A DNA stretch of 64,000 nt, from the NCBI GenBank assembly GCA_934462925.1, contig CAKSIT010000001.1:248001-312000 (forward strand), read 5' to 3'. A program made the translations under genes and the position numbers. Each line of letters starts with the position of its first letter. Positions within the stretch are counted from its first letter, which is position 1. The notes below the pieces were generated by a model that saw only the letters and a program-made list of their open reading frames with translations, did not search any database and was not told the origin of the DNA. Of this stretch, positions 1 to 7,356 are shown one piece after another. This stretch comes from an uncultured Oscillospiraceae bacterium (GTDB lineage Bacteria; Bacillota; Clostridia; Oscillospirales; Ruminococcaceae).

Positions 1-725
1 CTGCAGGCGCTTACGAAGCATTCCTTATGTACACCGACACTAACTGGGGCTGGGGCTGCTGGAAGGCAGAGGAGTTCCCCGCTGGTACTGTTGATGTAAC
101 CGCTGACGGTACATACACCGTTTACGTTGACAACACCATCTCCACCGCTACCGTTGAGGACGAGGAGACCGGCGAGGACGTTGCTGCTGTAGCTGCAGGC
201 GCACAGGTATTCTGCGTAGATATCGACGGTCTTGCTGCTGATTACAATGCAGGCAAGGACGCTGAGGGCTACGAGAACTGCCAGACCGGCGCTGACAAGA
301 TGGCTTTCGCTAAGGCTGCAGGTATCGAGGTATCTGACGTTAAGGTTACCACTTACAGCACCGACGGCACAACTACCGATGTAGCTGTAGACCAGAGCAA
401 GGTTATCTTCGGCGATATCGAGGGCAACGGCAAGATTCGTATTGAAATTTACAACGCATACGGCGATACCAGCGCTGCTCCTGCTGTAAACGTTGAGGAC
501 ATCAACTTCGACGAGAAGATTGCTGTAACCTTCACCATTTCCGGTCTTGGCGGCGCTGCTGCTGAGGAGACCGGCGACGCTGCAGAGACCCCTGCTGACA
601 CTGCTACCACCACTCCCGCTGCTGACAAGGGTTCTCCCGACACCGGCGTTGAGGGTATCGCTGCTGTTGCAGGCGTAGCTGCTCTTGCTGCCGGCGCTCT
701 CATCGTTGCTAAGAAGAGAAAGTAA
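1..725 (+). CDS. C-terminal part of a wall- or membrane-anchored surface protein (5' truncated)
   Basis: The reading frame is open from the window edge, so the true start lies upstream. The visible part is an acidic, Thr/Val/Asp-rich beta-type ectodomain, then an Ala/Thr/Pro-rich linker, then a tail with SPDTGVEG, a hydrophobic segment of about 18 residues and terminal KKRK. That order (LPXTG-like motif, membrane span, positive tail) is the layout of a sortase-type or membrane-retained surface protein; the motif is not canonical LPXTG. Codon use is strongly biased toward gct, gac, ggc and acc, suggesting high expression. A terminator follows at 755-785. The ectodomain's function is not recognised. 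Confidence 0.75.
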   Translation, partial: AGAYEAFLMYTDTNWGWGCWKAEEFPAGTVDVTADGTYTVYVDNTISTATVEDEETGEDVAAVAAGAQVFCVDIDGLAADYNAGKDAEGYENCQTGADKMAFAKAAGIEVSDVKVTTYSTDGTTTDVAVDQSKVIFGDIEGNGKIRIEIYNAYGDTSAAPAVNVEDINFDEKIAVTFTISGLGGAAAEETGDAAETPADTATTTPAADKGSPDTGVEGIAAVAGVAALAAGALIVAKKRK

Positions 726-754
726 TTTCCTTTCGCGCGATATTTTCTGAATTT

Positions 755-785
755 AAAGGCTCGGAGCTTATGCCTCGAGCCTTTT
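755..785 (+). terminator. Intrinsic terminator after the surface-protein gene
   Basis: A 9-bp stem (AAAGGCTCG with CGAGCCTTT) runs straight into a T-run, 30 bases after the stop codon. Confidence 0.85.
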
Positions 786-855
786 TGCGTTGCTGTGCGA
801 ACCGCCCTTTAAGCCGATTCGCACCCTACGCCCGATTTCTGGGCGAAAAACCGTA

Positions 856-894
856 TAAAAATGCCGCGCAGGAATGTTTTAAGCTGCGCGGCAT
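856..894 (-). terminator. Intrinsic terminator of the AbrB-like gene
   Basis: Read on the minus strand, ATGCCGCGCAG pairs with CTGCGCGGCAT (11 bp) and is followed by TTTTTATA. Confidence 0.85.
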
Positions 895-912
895 ATATTT
901 TGCGTATGGGGA

Positions 913-1161
913 TTATCTGAGCTTCTGCAGGTCCGCAAGGCACTCAGAGCAGATGTTCTTGCCCTTGAAAATGGTGATACCGCTTGCGTTGGAGCAGAAC
1001 GCGCACGCGGGCATATACTTCTTGAGGATTATCTGGTCGTCCTCTACATAAATTTCAAGGCTGTCCTTAATGCCGATATCAAGCGTTCTTCTCAGCTCAA
1101 TCGGAATAACGATACGTCCGAGTTCGTCAACTTTTCTTACAATGCCTGTAGACTTAACCAT
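913..1161 (-). CDS. AbrB/SpoVT-type transition-state regulator
   Basis: This 82-residue protein has an N-terminal swapped-hairpin AbrB DNA-binding domain; the stretch GIVRKVDELGRIVIPIELRR is the family signature. The C-terminal half holds two CxxC pairs (CAFC and CSEC), suggesting a small zinc-binding tail. Proteins of this kind act as dimeric or tetrameric DNA-binding regulators at entry to stationary phase or sporulation. The start is set by AAGGAGG seven bases upstream. The gene has its own promoter and terminator and is divergent from spmA. The exact regulon cannot be read from sequence. Confidence 0.85.
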   Translation of the reverse strand: MVKSTGIVRKVDELGRIVIPIELRRTLDIGIKDSLEIYVEDDQIILKKYMPACAFCSNASGITIFKGKNICSECLADLQKLR

Positions 1162-1231
1162 AATATTGGTCCTCCTTAAATTTTATCCCAAATTATCTTT
1201 ACTTTTGCAGAATTATCTGCTTTCTGTGAAA

Positions 1232-1261
1232 ATTATAGCATAGGGTGAATATATTTGTCAA
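1232..1261 (-). promoter_or_regulatory. Sigma-A promoter of the AbrB-like gene
   Basis: On the minus strand TTGACA (1256-1261), an 18-base spacer and TATAAT (1232-1237) lie about 70 bases before the start codon. The rest of the gap to spmA (1262-1467) is A+T-rich and shows no second promoter I can defend. Confidence 0.8.
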
Positions 1262-1467
1262 TTTTTCTGCCAGAATCATAAATGGAAATAGCTAGATTTA
1301 TATATTTCACGAACAAGACAAAAAGTGGCGAAAATAAAAAGCGCGCATTATTTGCGCGGATTACGCCTTGTAAAGCTACTGCAAAATATGCAATTTTTTT
1401 TGGAAACAAATCACCTGTATAAAAAATGGCATACGAAAACTGTGCAATATTATGGGGGAAAATTACA

Positions 1468-2064
1468 ATGAAAGCTATATTAGTAATACTTCCACTTGCT
1501 TCTATAGTATTTGGCATACTTAACGGGCGCACCTCGGAGGTTTCGGCTGCCGTGCTGGACAAAGCGGGCGAGGCGGTAACGCTTGCGATATCCCTGTGCG
1601 GGATAATGTGCTTTTGGTGCGGGCTTATGCGCGTTGCGGAAAAGGCGGGGCTTACGCAGAAAGCGGCGAAGCTTTTAGCGCCCGTTGTGGGGTTGCTGTT
1701 TAAGGGGCTGAAAAAGGGCGGCAGGGCGGCTTCCCTTATAACAATGAACCTTGCAGCGAATCTGCTGGGGCTTGGCAACGCCACGACCCCTTTGGGCATA
1801 AGCGCCATGCAGGCGATAGCGGAGGAAACGGGCTGCGGCGAGGAAGCGGACGACAACATGATAATGCTCACCGTGCTTAATACCGCGAGCCTACAGCTGA
1901 TTCCCGCGACGGCTGCGGGACTGCGCGCGGCGAACGGCGCTCAAAGTCCGCTGGACATACTGCCGTGCGTGTGGATAACCTCGGCGTACTCGCTGTGCGC
2001 GGTGGTTGCGGCGGCAAAGCTAATGTCCCGCGCCGCCCGCGCGCCGAAAGGAGGAGGCTCGTGA
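1468..2064 (+). CDS. spmA: Spore maturation protein A
   Basis: This 198-residue membrane protein has a nucleoside-recognition (Gate) domain with several hydrophobic helices. The conserved AANLLGLGNATTPLGI region and the NTASLQLIPAT motif are typical of SpmA. SpmA acts with SpmB in spore core dehydration and heat resistance. The start at 1468 is chosen because GGGGG lies just upstream and the protein then has the family's usual length; an in-frame ATG at 1426 has no ribosome-binding site. Its stop overlaps the spmB start by four bases (GTGA), so translation is probably coupled. Confidence 0.9.
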   Translation: MKAILVILPLASIVFGILNGRTSEVSAAVLDKAGEAVTLAISLCGIMCFWCGLMRVAEKAGLTQKAAKLLAPVVGLLFKGLKKGGRAASLITMNLAANLLGLGNATTPLGISAMQAIAEETGCGEEADDNMIMLTVLNTASLQLIPATAAGLRAANGAQSPLDILPCVWITSAYSLCAVVAAAKLMSRAARAPKGGGS

Positions 2065-2579
2065 AGCTTACAGACCTCATCATTCCCGCAATAACAGCGG
2101 GCGTTATACTGTACGCTGCCATTCGCCGCGTTGATGTGTTCTCGGCGTTCTGCGAGGGAGCGGGCGAGGGGCTTACCGCCTGCCGAGACATAATCCCGCC
2201 GCTTGTGCTGCTGCTTGTTTGTATAGGAATGTTCCGCGCTTCGGGCGCTGTCGAGGCGCTCACGGAGCTGCTGAAGCCGCTTTGCAGCTTTCTCGGCTTT
2301 TCTGCGGAGTGCGTGCCTATGGTGCTGCTGCGCCCGTTTTCGGGCAGCGGCGCTATAGCCGTGTATAACGACATAGCGCACGCGCAGGGCGCGGACTCCC
2401 TTGCGGAGAGAACGGCGGCGGTGCTTCTGGGTTCGTCGGAAACGACGTTCTACACGATAGCGGTGTACTTCTCCGCGGTTAAGGTGAAAAAAACGCGCTA
2501 CGCCGTGCCTGCGGCGCTTACCGCAGACCTTACCGCGTGGATAGTATGCGGCATGACGGTAATGTGGTTTTTCGGGTGA
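2061..2579 (+). CDS. spmB: Spore maturation protein B
   Basis: The 172-residue product is a membrane protein with the SpmB pattern: an early IPAITAGVILYA helix, the PLVLLLVCIGMFRASG helix, and the RPFSGSGAIAV motif. It is the partner of SpmA in spore maturation. The GTG at 2061 is preferred over the upstream in-frame start at 1965 because GGAGG lies 5 bases before it and it overlaps the spmA stop. The two genes form a two-cistron operon. Confidence 0.9.
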   Translation: MKLTDLIIPAITAGVILYAAIRRVDVFSAFCEGAGEGLTACRDIIPPLVLLLVCIGMFRASGAVEALTELLKPLCSFLGFSAECVPMVLLRPFSGSGAIAVYNDIAHAQGADSLAERTAAVLLGSSETTFYTIAVYFSAVKVKKTRYAVPAALTADLTAWIVCGMTVMWFFG

Positions 2580-2585
2580 GCTGTG

Positions 2586-2614
2586 TTGACAAGCCGCAGC
2601 GTTTGTGGTAAAAT
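2586..2614 (+). promoter_or_regulatory. Sigma-A promoter
   Basis: TTGACA (2586-2591), exactly 17 bases, then TAAAAT (2609-2614). It starts just after the spmB stop and would drive 2635-4602 separately from spmAB. The predicted transcript start leaves only a very short leader. Confidence 0.75.
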
Positions 2615-2634
2615 CATACCATGGGGTGATTGCG

Positions 2635-3066
2635 GTGGAGTTTGTTCTTAGCGCGGCGCTTATCCTGCTGCTTCTGTTCCTTTTAGGGCTTGGGCTTGGC
2701 GATATGGTGATTTTGCTGCTTGTGGCAATGGTCGTGTTTATATGCGCGGTAGCGGGATTTTTCCTGTGGAGCGCGGTAATGCTTGCGTTCTCGCGGCGGC
2801 GTGAGGGCGTGTTCTGCGGCACGGAAAAGCTCGGCAGGTTCGAGCGCGCGGTTTACACGGTAAACGGCGAGAAGTGTCCCTGCGCTTTCCCGAGCGAAAA
2901 GCTGCTGCGCAGGCAGCTCTACAAGGCGGACAAGCCCGTGCGCGTGTGGCTTCTCCCTAACGGAAAGCTGTTTGATTTGAGCGCGTTTGTAACGGTTATC
3001 GCGGGAACTGCGTTCTTTGTGCCGTCCGCGGCGTTCTGGACGTGGCGGCTGCTGACATTCAGGTGA
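2635..3066 (+). CDS. Small membrane protein of unknown function
   Basis: This 143-residue protein has two adjoining N-terminal membrane segments (about residues 3-50), a basic soluble middle and a C-terminal membrane segment. The middle stretch with YTVNGEKCPC and VRVWLLPNG is loosely like DUF3592-type membrane proteins, but I do not claim membership. The GTG at 2635 is chosen because GGGGTGAT lies 5' of it and earlier in-frame GTGs fall inside or upstream of the promoter -10. It leads a three-gene run with the isomerase-like and ThuA genes, overlapped by neither. Confidence 0.6.
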   Translation: MEFVLSAALILLLLFLLGLGLGDMVILLLVAMVVFICAVAGFFLWSAVMLAFSRRREGVFCGTEKLGRFERAVYTVNGEKCPCAFPSEKLLRRQLYKADKPVRVWLLPNGKLFDLSAFVTVIAGTAFFVPSAAFWTWRLLTFR

Positions 3067-3074
3067 GGAAAAAG

Positions 3075-3884
3075 ATGATAACGGGAATAAACATATTTTT
3101 GGAGCATATATACGATGTGTGCAAACAGCGCTCAATGAGCCTTGAGCAGGCGCTGACCGCCGCGCGCGGCTTCGGCTACAGCGGGCTTGAGTGCGACCTG
3201 TGGCGGTTGTCCGAGCGCTCAGCGCGGGAGCTTTTCGCGCGGTGCGGGCTTCACGCGGAGTCGGTGTACTGCGGGTTTGATTTTGCGCACGACGAGCGGG
3301 AGCGCTCGCTTGCGCGCATTGAGGAGTGCCTTGATACGGCGGCGTATTACGGCGCGCGCAAGGTGCTTGCGATTCCGGGCTTTGCGGAGAACGCGGACGA
3401 GCTTTCGCGCGTGGCGGAGCGCCTGACGGAGATGTGCCGCAGCGCCGCCTCCCGCGGGATAACGGTGAGCGTTGAGGACTACGACGACAGCCGCTCGCCC
3501 TGCTCGACGTCGGAGAAGCTGCTTTATCTTCTGGAGAACGCCGAGGGGCTGCGCATAACGTTCGACACGGGCAACTTTGCCTATTCGCTTGAGGACGCGG
3601 GCGAGGCGTTCGGCAGGCTTTCGCCGTATATCGCGCACGTTCACCTTAAGGACAGGGTGTATGCAAGGCTTTGCGAGGGCGACGATGGCAAGGCGGATGT
3701 TTCCGGCAGAATGATGTACCCCTGTCCGGTAGGAAGCGGCAGCGTGGACGTGCGCGGCATTGTGGCGCGGCTTACGCAAAGCGGGTGGAACGGCAGTCTG
3801 TCCGCGGAGCATTTCGGTGCTGCGGACCAGCTTTCCTGCATGGAGCGGTCTGCGGCGTTTATTCGCGGGCTTGTTGAGGTGTGA
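3075..3884 (+). CDS. Sugar phosphate isomerase/epimerase-like TIM-barrel protein
   Basis: This 269-residue protein belongs to the xylose isomerase-like / AP endonuclease family 2 barrel. The expected metal-ligand positions are visible in order: SVEDYD (Glu), FDTGN (Asp), HVHLKD (His) and a C-terminal SAEHFG (Glu). Relatives act as isomerases, epimerases or dehydratases on sugars or inositols. The start follows GAGGAAAAAG. Its stop is two bases from the start of the ThuA gene, so the pair probably works in one sugar-processing route. The substrate is unknown. Confidence 0.85.
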   Translation: MITGINIFLEHIYDVCKQRSMSLEQALTAARGFGYSGLECDLWRLSERSARELFARCGLHAESVYCGFDFAHDERERSLARIEECLDTAAYYGARKVLAIPGFAENADELSRVAERLTEMCRSAASRGITVSVEDYDDSRSPCSTSEKLLYLLENAEGLRITFDTGNFAYSLEDAGEAFGRLSPYIAHVHLKDRVYARLCEGDDGKADVSGRMMYPCPVGSGSVDVRGIVARLTQSGWNGSLSAEHFGAADQLSCMERSAAFIRGLVEV

Positions 3885-3885
3885 G

Positions 3886-4602
3886 ATGATAAACGTACTT
3901 ATATGGAACGAATTTTTGCACGAAAAGCAGCAGAGCGCAGTTGCGGAGATATACCCGCGCGGCATACACGCGTGCATAGGCGAGAGCCTGTCGCGCTGCG
4001 GCGACATTACCGTGCGGCTTGCCGCGCTTGAGGACGAGCAGCAGGGGCTGTCCGAGGAAGCGCTCGCGCAGACGGACGTGCTTATATGGTGGGGTCACAT
4101 GGCGCACGAGCGCGTAACGGACGAGTCCGTAAGGCGCGTGCTGGCGCGCGTGAACGGCGGCATGGGGCTTATCGCGCTGCATTCTGCGCACCACAGCCGC
4201 GTTTTTAAGGCGCTTATGGGAACGACCTGCAACCTTAAATGGCGGCACGGCGACCGCGAGCGCGTGTGGTGCGCAGCGCCCTCGCACCCGATAGCGCGCG
4301 GGATACCCGAGCAGTTCGAGCTTGCGCGCGAGGAGATGTACGGCGAGCCGTTCGATATCCCCGAGCCTGACGAAACGGTGTTCTTAAGCTGGTTTTCGGG
4401 CGGAGAGGTGTTCCGCAGCGGCGTTACCTACCGCAGGGGCGCGGGCAGGATATTCTACTTTCAGCCGGGGCATGAGGAGTACCCTACGTATCACGACGAA
4501 AACGTGCTTAAGGTGATAGAAAACGCCGTGCGCTGGGCAAGTCCCGCCGACCGCGCCGACCGCACGATTCCCTGCACCAACCCCGCCCCGCTCGAGCGGT
4601 GA
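3886..4602 (+). CDS. ThuA-like trehalose-utilisation family protein
   Basis: This 238-residue protein has a class I glutamine-amidotransferase-like fold as in ThuA: an N-terminal MINVLIWNE strand, DVLIWWGHM, LIALHSAHHS and a C-terminal GAGRIFYFQPGHEEYPTYH. ThuA proteins occur with sugar oxidation and isomerisation genes. The start overlaps no other gene and follows the isomerase-like gene by one base. An upstream in-frame ATG at 3760 lies inside that gene and is rejected. The biochemical role of the family is poorly defined. Confidence 0.88.
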   Translation: MINVLIWNEFLHEKQQSAVAEIYPRGIHACIGESLSRCGDITVRLAALEDEQQGLSEEALAQTDVLIWWGHMAHERVTDESVRRVLARVNGGMGLIALHSAHHSRVFKALMGTTCNLKWRHGDRERVWCAAPSHPIARGIPEQFELAREEMYGEPFDIPEPDETVFLSWFSGGEVFRSGVTYRRGAGRIFYFQPGHEEYPTYHDENVLKVIENAVRWASPADRADRTIPCTNPAPLER

Positions 4603-4609
4603 TGACACA

Positions 4610-4832
4610 CTTTTGCCCGCGCAGCGGGCATTGAAATACTTTTTTTGCCTCGGGCTAAAGGTGACTGCGTCGACCTGGCCGAGGCAAAAAATACATCTAT
4701 CCGCACAAGTGTGTAAGCGACGGCTTCGCCTTACGCAAATGTGCGCAGCTGAGATGTTTCGGCAATACCCCCGTATGTGGGTATTGCCGAATATTTTTAC
4801 GCCCCTGCGCAAACCGAAACGCAGGGGCGTAA
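4610..4832. repeat. Structured intergenic repeat, copy A (several tandem hairpins)
   Basis: It shares a core with 44064-44281 and 50754-50820: a CCCGC/GCGGG hairpin, a TTGAAATA segment and a TTTTTTGCC arm. In copies A and B that arm pairs with GGCAAAAAA, and TCTATCCGCACAAGTGTG follows. Here come a hairpin at 4709-4732 and CGGCAATACCC/GGGTATTGCCG (4760-4789) with loop CCGTATGT. The last hairpin, 4797-4832 (TTACGCCCCTGCG arms), could terminate the ThuA operon. The stems are preserved between A and B although their sequences differ. No protein is supported here. Confidence 0.7.
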
Positions 4833-4948
4833 GGACTATTATAAAGAAAAACTCAAAAACGTCAGCAGCTCAGAATTGACGTGATAAAGCTGTTTTGGCA
4901 GACTGCGCAGAGTCCCCGATGACCCCGCAGATACCCTGCGAAGCGCAG

Positions 4949-5128
4949 TCAGAAGCTGCCGTAGAATCTGTTGAACATCGTGACCATGCCCCTTGCACCC
5001 AGAGCGATGTCCTCGCCGTCGGGCGAGGGCATGGGCGGGCGCGCGGAACGCTCGTCATGCTGTTGAACGCGCTCGGAATCGGGCGCGGGTTCGCCGCTGA
5101 AATAATGCGGCGCGGCTTTGCTCCTCAT
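4949..5128 (-). CDS. Possible small protein of 59 residues
   Basis: The ATG lies three bases after the DUF1540 stop, so translation could be coupled; no separate strong ribosome-binding site is seen. The middle is hydrophilic and Pro/Glu-rich, and the C-terminus contains EDIALGARGMVTMFNRFYG before a final Ser-Phe. The composition and codon pattern look coding, but the product is not recognised and the ORF is short. Confidence 0.45.
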   Translation of the reverse strand: MRSKAAPHYFSGEPAPDSERVQQHDERSARPPMPSPDGEDIALGARGMVTMFNRFYGSF

Positions 5129-5131
5129 GCG

Positions 5132-5308
5132 TCAGACGCCGGGCTTAGCCTTAAAGGACATACAGTCGGTGCACTGGCATACGGTGGGGTTAGCCTCGTG
5201 CGTGCCAATCTCGATTTTGTCGAGAGAGCAGTAATCGTCGCAGCAGCAGTGGTGCTCGCAGTTGCTGATGGTGCAGCCGATGTGCTTGTTTGCAAATTCA
5301 GTACCCAT
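5132..5308 (-). CDS. DUF1540 small cysteine-rich protein
   Basis: This 58-residue protein carries the DUF1540 pattern: IGCTISNCEHH, a CCCDDYCSLDKIEIG segment, then VCQCTDCMSFK. There are nine cysteines in total, suggesting a small metal-binding fold. Such proteins are common in clostridia and their role is unknown. The start is set by AGGTAGG upstream on the minus strand. It is divergent from hrcA. Confidence 0.88.
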   Translation of the reverse strand: MGTEFANKHIGCTISNCEHHCCCDDYCSLDKIEIGTHEANPTVCQCTDCMSFKAKPGV

Positions 5309-5328
5309 TTAAGAAAACCTACCTTTCA

Positions 5329-5367
5329 TTACCGCCGCCGTGGCAGCGGAAGTATCGGCGGCGGTAA
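5329..5367 (-). other. Long perfect hairpin in the DUF1540 leader
   Basis: TTACCGCCGCCG and CGGCGGCGGTAA form a 12-bp perfect stem with a 15-base loop, ending 21 bases before the DUF1540 start. No T-run follows, so it is not a simple terminator; it may affect translation or stability. The rest of 5368-5590 shows no gene. Confidence 0.5.
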
Positions 5368-5590
5368 TTCTCCGTTCGCCGTGAGAGTATTTTCTGCCGA
5401 AACAAGGCGGTTTATTCGGCGCTTTTTTGTCAAAACATTCCTGCGTTCGCGCAGGCGCGGCAGAATCCGCAAAAAAATATGGCAGCCCCGATATTGCATA
5501 AAACCGCGCCGTTGTGCGAATTATAGTAATATTGCCCAAAGAATTATTAAAAATGCAATACGAGTTTGTAATATTTTTTTCAAAAAACAC

Positions 5591-5619
5591 TTGACTTTTT
5601 GGTGAAAACGTGTTAAATT
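5591..5619 (+). promoter_or_regulatory. Promoter of the hrcA operon
   Basis: TTGACT (5591-5596), 17 bases, TAAATT (5614-5619), immediately before the CIRCE operator. Confidence 0.8.
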
Positions 5620-5623
5620 ATAT

Positions 5624-5650
5624 TTAGCACTCAGAGAGGCAGAGTGCTAA
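5624..5650 (+). promoter_or_regulatory. CIRCE operator (HrcA binding site)
   Basis: TTAGCACTC, nine bases, GAGTGCTAA: a perfect match to the CIRCE inverted repeat. HrcA, encoded by the first gene of the operon, is expected to bind here and repress until heat or protein stress withdraws it. Confidence 0.97.
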
Positions 5651-5717
5651 ACGGAGCGGCGGCGAAGAAGCCGCAGGAGCATTTGCACCGCGCAGCCGCT
5701 CAGAAAGGGCGTCGGTC

Positions 5718-6764
5718 ATGGATACAAGGGCGATGAAGATACTCGCGGCGATAGTCGACGAGTATATACGCACGGGCGAGCCTGTTGGCTCAAAGGCTTT
5801 GGCTGAAAGAGAGGATATTGCGGTGTCCTCCGCAACTATCAGAAATACGATGGCTGCGCTCGAGCAGGAGGGCTATCTCGACCACCCGCACACCTCGGCG
5901 GGGCGCGTGCCTACGTTCAAGGGTTTTCGGTTTTATATCGACAACCTTATGTCGCCCGAGCCGATACAGCCCGAAAAGATAACCGAGCTTGACAGGCTGC
6001 TTGTAGGCGGCGCTTCGGACGAGGCGATAATCGAGAGCGCTTCAACCGCGCTTGCGGAGATAACCAAATGCGCGACGTTCTCGACAAATCACGTTTCAAA
6101 GTTCTCCGTTATCACTAAGGTGGACGTTATACCGACAGGGCGGCGAATGTACGTGCTGCTTCTGATAGCGTCCAACGGCGCGATAAAGAACCGCGTGTGC
6201 CGTATGGAATACGACATGACGGACGAGCAGATGGAGAACTTCGCAGGATTCCTGAACGAACACCTGCGCGGCGTGAACCTCGACAATATGTCCGAGGAAT
6301 ATATGAAGGAGCTGTCCGCGGCTCTGGGGAGCTACATGATGTCGCTCTCCCCGCTGCTTCACGCGGTGTACGAGCTGTCGGAGGAAATGCTCCGCGAGAG
6401 TATAGAGGTCAAGGGCGAATCAAACCTGCTGACCTGCGGCGACTTCCCTATGGAGGACGTGATGAAGTTCCTCTCGCAGAAAAACGAGCTTTCGGGGCTG
6501 CTGGATTCGGCGCTCTCGGGCATAAATATCCGTTTCGGGGCGGAGAGCGGCACGTTCGCTATCTCCAACTCAACGCTTGTAAGCGCAAGCTACTACAAGG
6601 ACGGAAAGCCCGCAGGGACGCTCGGAGTCATAGGCCCTATGAGGCTGGATTACCGAAAGGTTATCCCTTATATAGAATATCTGAGCAATAAGATAACGCG
6701 TATGCTCTCCGACGAGGACGGCGTGGCGCGCATAGAAAGCGAGGCAGACAAAAATGGCGAATAA
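5718..6764 (+). CDS. hrcA: Heat-inducible transcription repressor HrcA
   Basis: This 348-residue repressor has the N-terminal winged helix (IVDEYIRTGEPVGSKALAE, then SSATIRNTMAALE and GYLDHPHTSAGRVPT) and the C-terminal dimerisation and GAF-like domain ending in GPMRLDYRKVIPYIEYLS. It represses class I heat-shock genes through the CIRCE site just upstream, giving feedback through GroE or DnaK. It leads the hrcA-grpE-dnaK-dnaJ operon and its 3' end overlaps grpE by 11 bases. Confidence 0.97.
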   Translation: MDTRAMKILAAIVDEYIRTGEPVGSKALAEREDIAVSSATIRNTMAALEQEGYLDHPHTSAGRVPTFKGFRFYIDNLMSPEPIQPEKITELDRLLVGGASDEAIIESASTALAEITKCATFSTNHVSKFSVITKVDVIPTGRRMYVLLLIASNGAIKNRVCRMEYDMTDEQMENFAGFLNEHLRGVNLDNMSEEYMKELSAALGSYMMSLSPLLHAVYELSEEMLRESIEVKGESNLLTCGDFPMEDVMKFLSQKNELSGLLDSALSGINIRFGAESGTFAISNSTLVSASYYKDGKPAGTLGVIGPMRLDYRKVIPYIEYLSNKITRMLSDEDGVARIESEADKNGE

Positions 6765-7302
6765 CGAAGAAGAAACCACAGCAAAGCCGCAGGAAGAAGC
6801 GGCTGAGCAGCCCGCAGCCCCCGAGGAAGCGCCGCAGCAGGACGCTGAGCAGTCCGAGCAGGAAAACGAGGCGGAGCGCATAACGGCGGAGCTTAATTCC
6901 GTTAAGGATCAGCTGCTGCGCACCATGGCGGAGTACGACAACTACAGAAAGCGTACCACCCGCGAAAAGGGCGCGCTGAGGTCCGACATAATATGCGACG
7001 TTACCTCGAAGTTCCTGCCCGTCATGGACAATCTTGAAAGAGCGCTCGCTGCGGAATGCAGCGACGAAAACTACAAGAGCGGCGTGCAGATGATTTACGA
7101 CAGCTTCATGGAGATACTGAAATCCCTTGGAGTTGAGGAAATCGAGAGCGACGGCGCGCAGTTCGACCCGCAGCTGCACCAGGCGGTGCAGAGGGTGGAC
7201 GACGAGAGCGCCGAGAGCGGCTGCGTTGCAAAGACCTTTGCAAAGGGCTACAAAATAAACGATAAGGTAATAAGATTTGCGGTAGTTGCCGTTGCCAACT
7301 AG
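6754..7302 (+). CDS. grpE: Nucleotide exchange factor GrpE
   Basis: The 182-residue protein has an acidic, Glu/Gln/Ala-rich N-terminus of about 45 residues, then the long coiled coil with AEYDNYRKRT, and the C-terminal beta wing with FDPQLHQAVQRV. It releases ADP from DnaK. The start lies inside the end of hrcA in another frame, indicating coupling. Confidence 0.95.
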   Translation: MANNEEETTAKPQEEAAEQPAAPEEAPQQDAEQSEQENEAERITAELNSVKDQLLRTMAEYDNYRKRTTREKGALRSDIICDVTSKFLPVMDNLERALAAECSDENYKSGVQMIYDSFMEILKSLGVEEIESDGAQFDPQLHQAVQRVDDESAESGCVAKTFAKGYKINDKVIRFAVVAVAN

Positions 7303-7356
7303 ACGGGCGGCACAGCAGACGAAACACAACAGATAATTTGAACGGAGGAAATCATT

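Noticed and set aside
4613..4879. 88-codon ORF after the ThuA gene
   Set aside because: It lies in the multi-hairpin repeat and its frame is not kept in the other copies.
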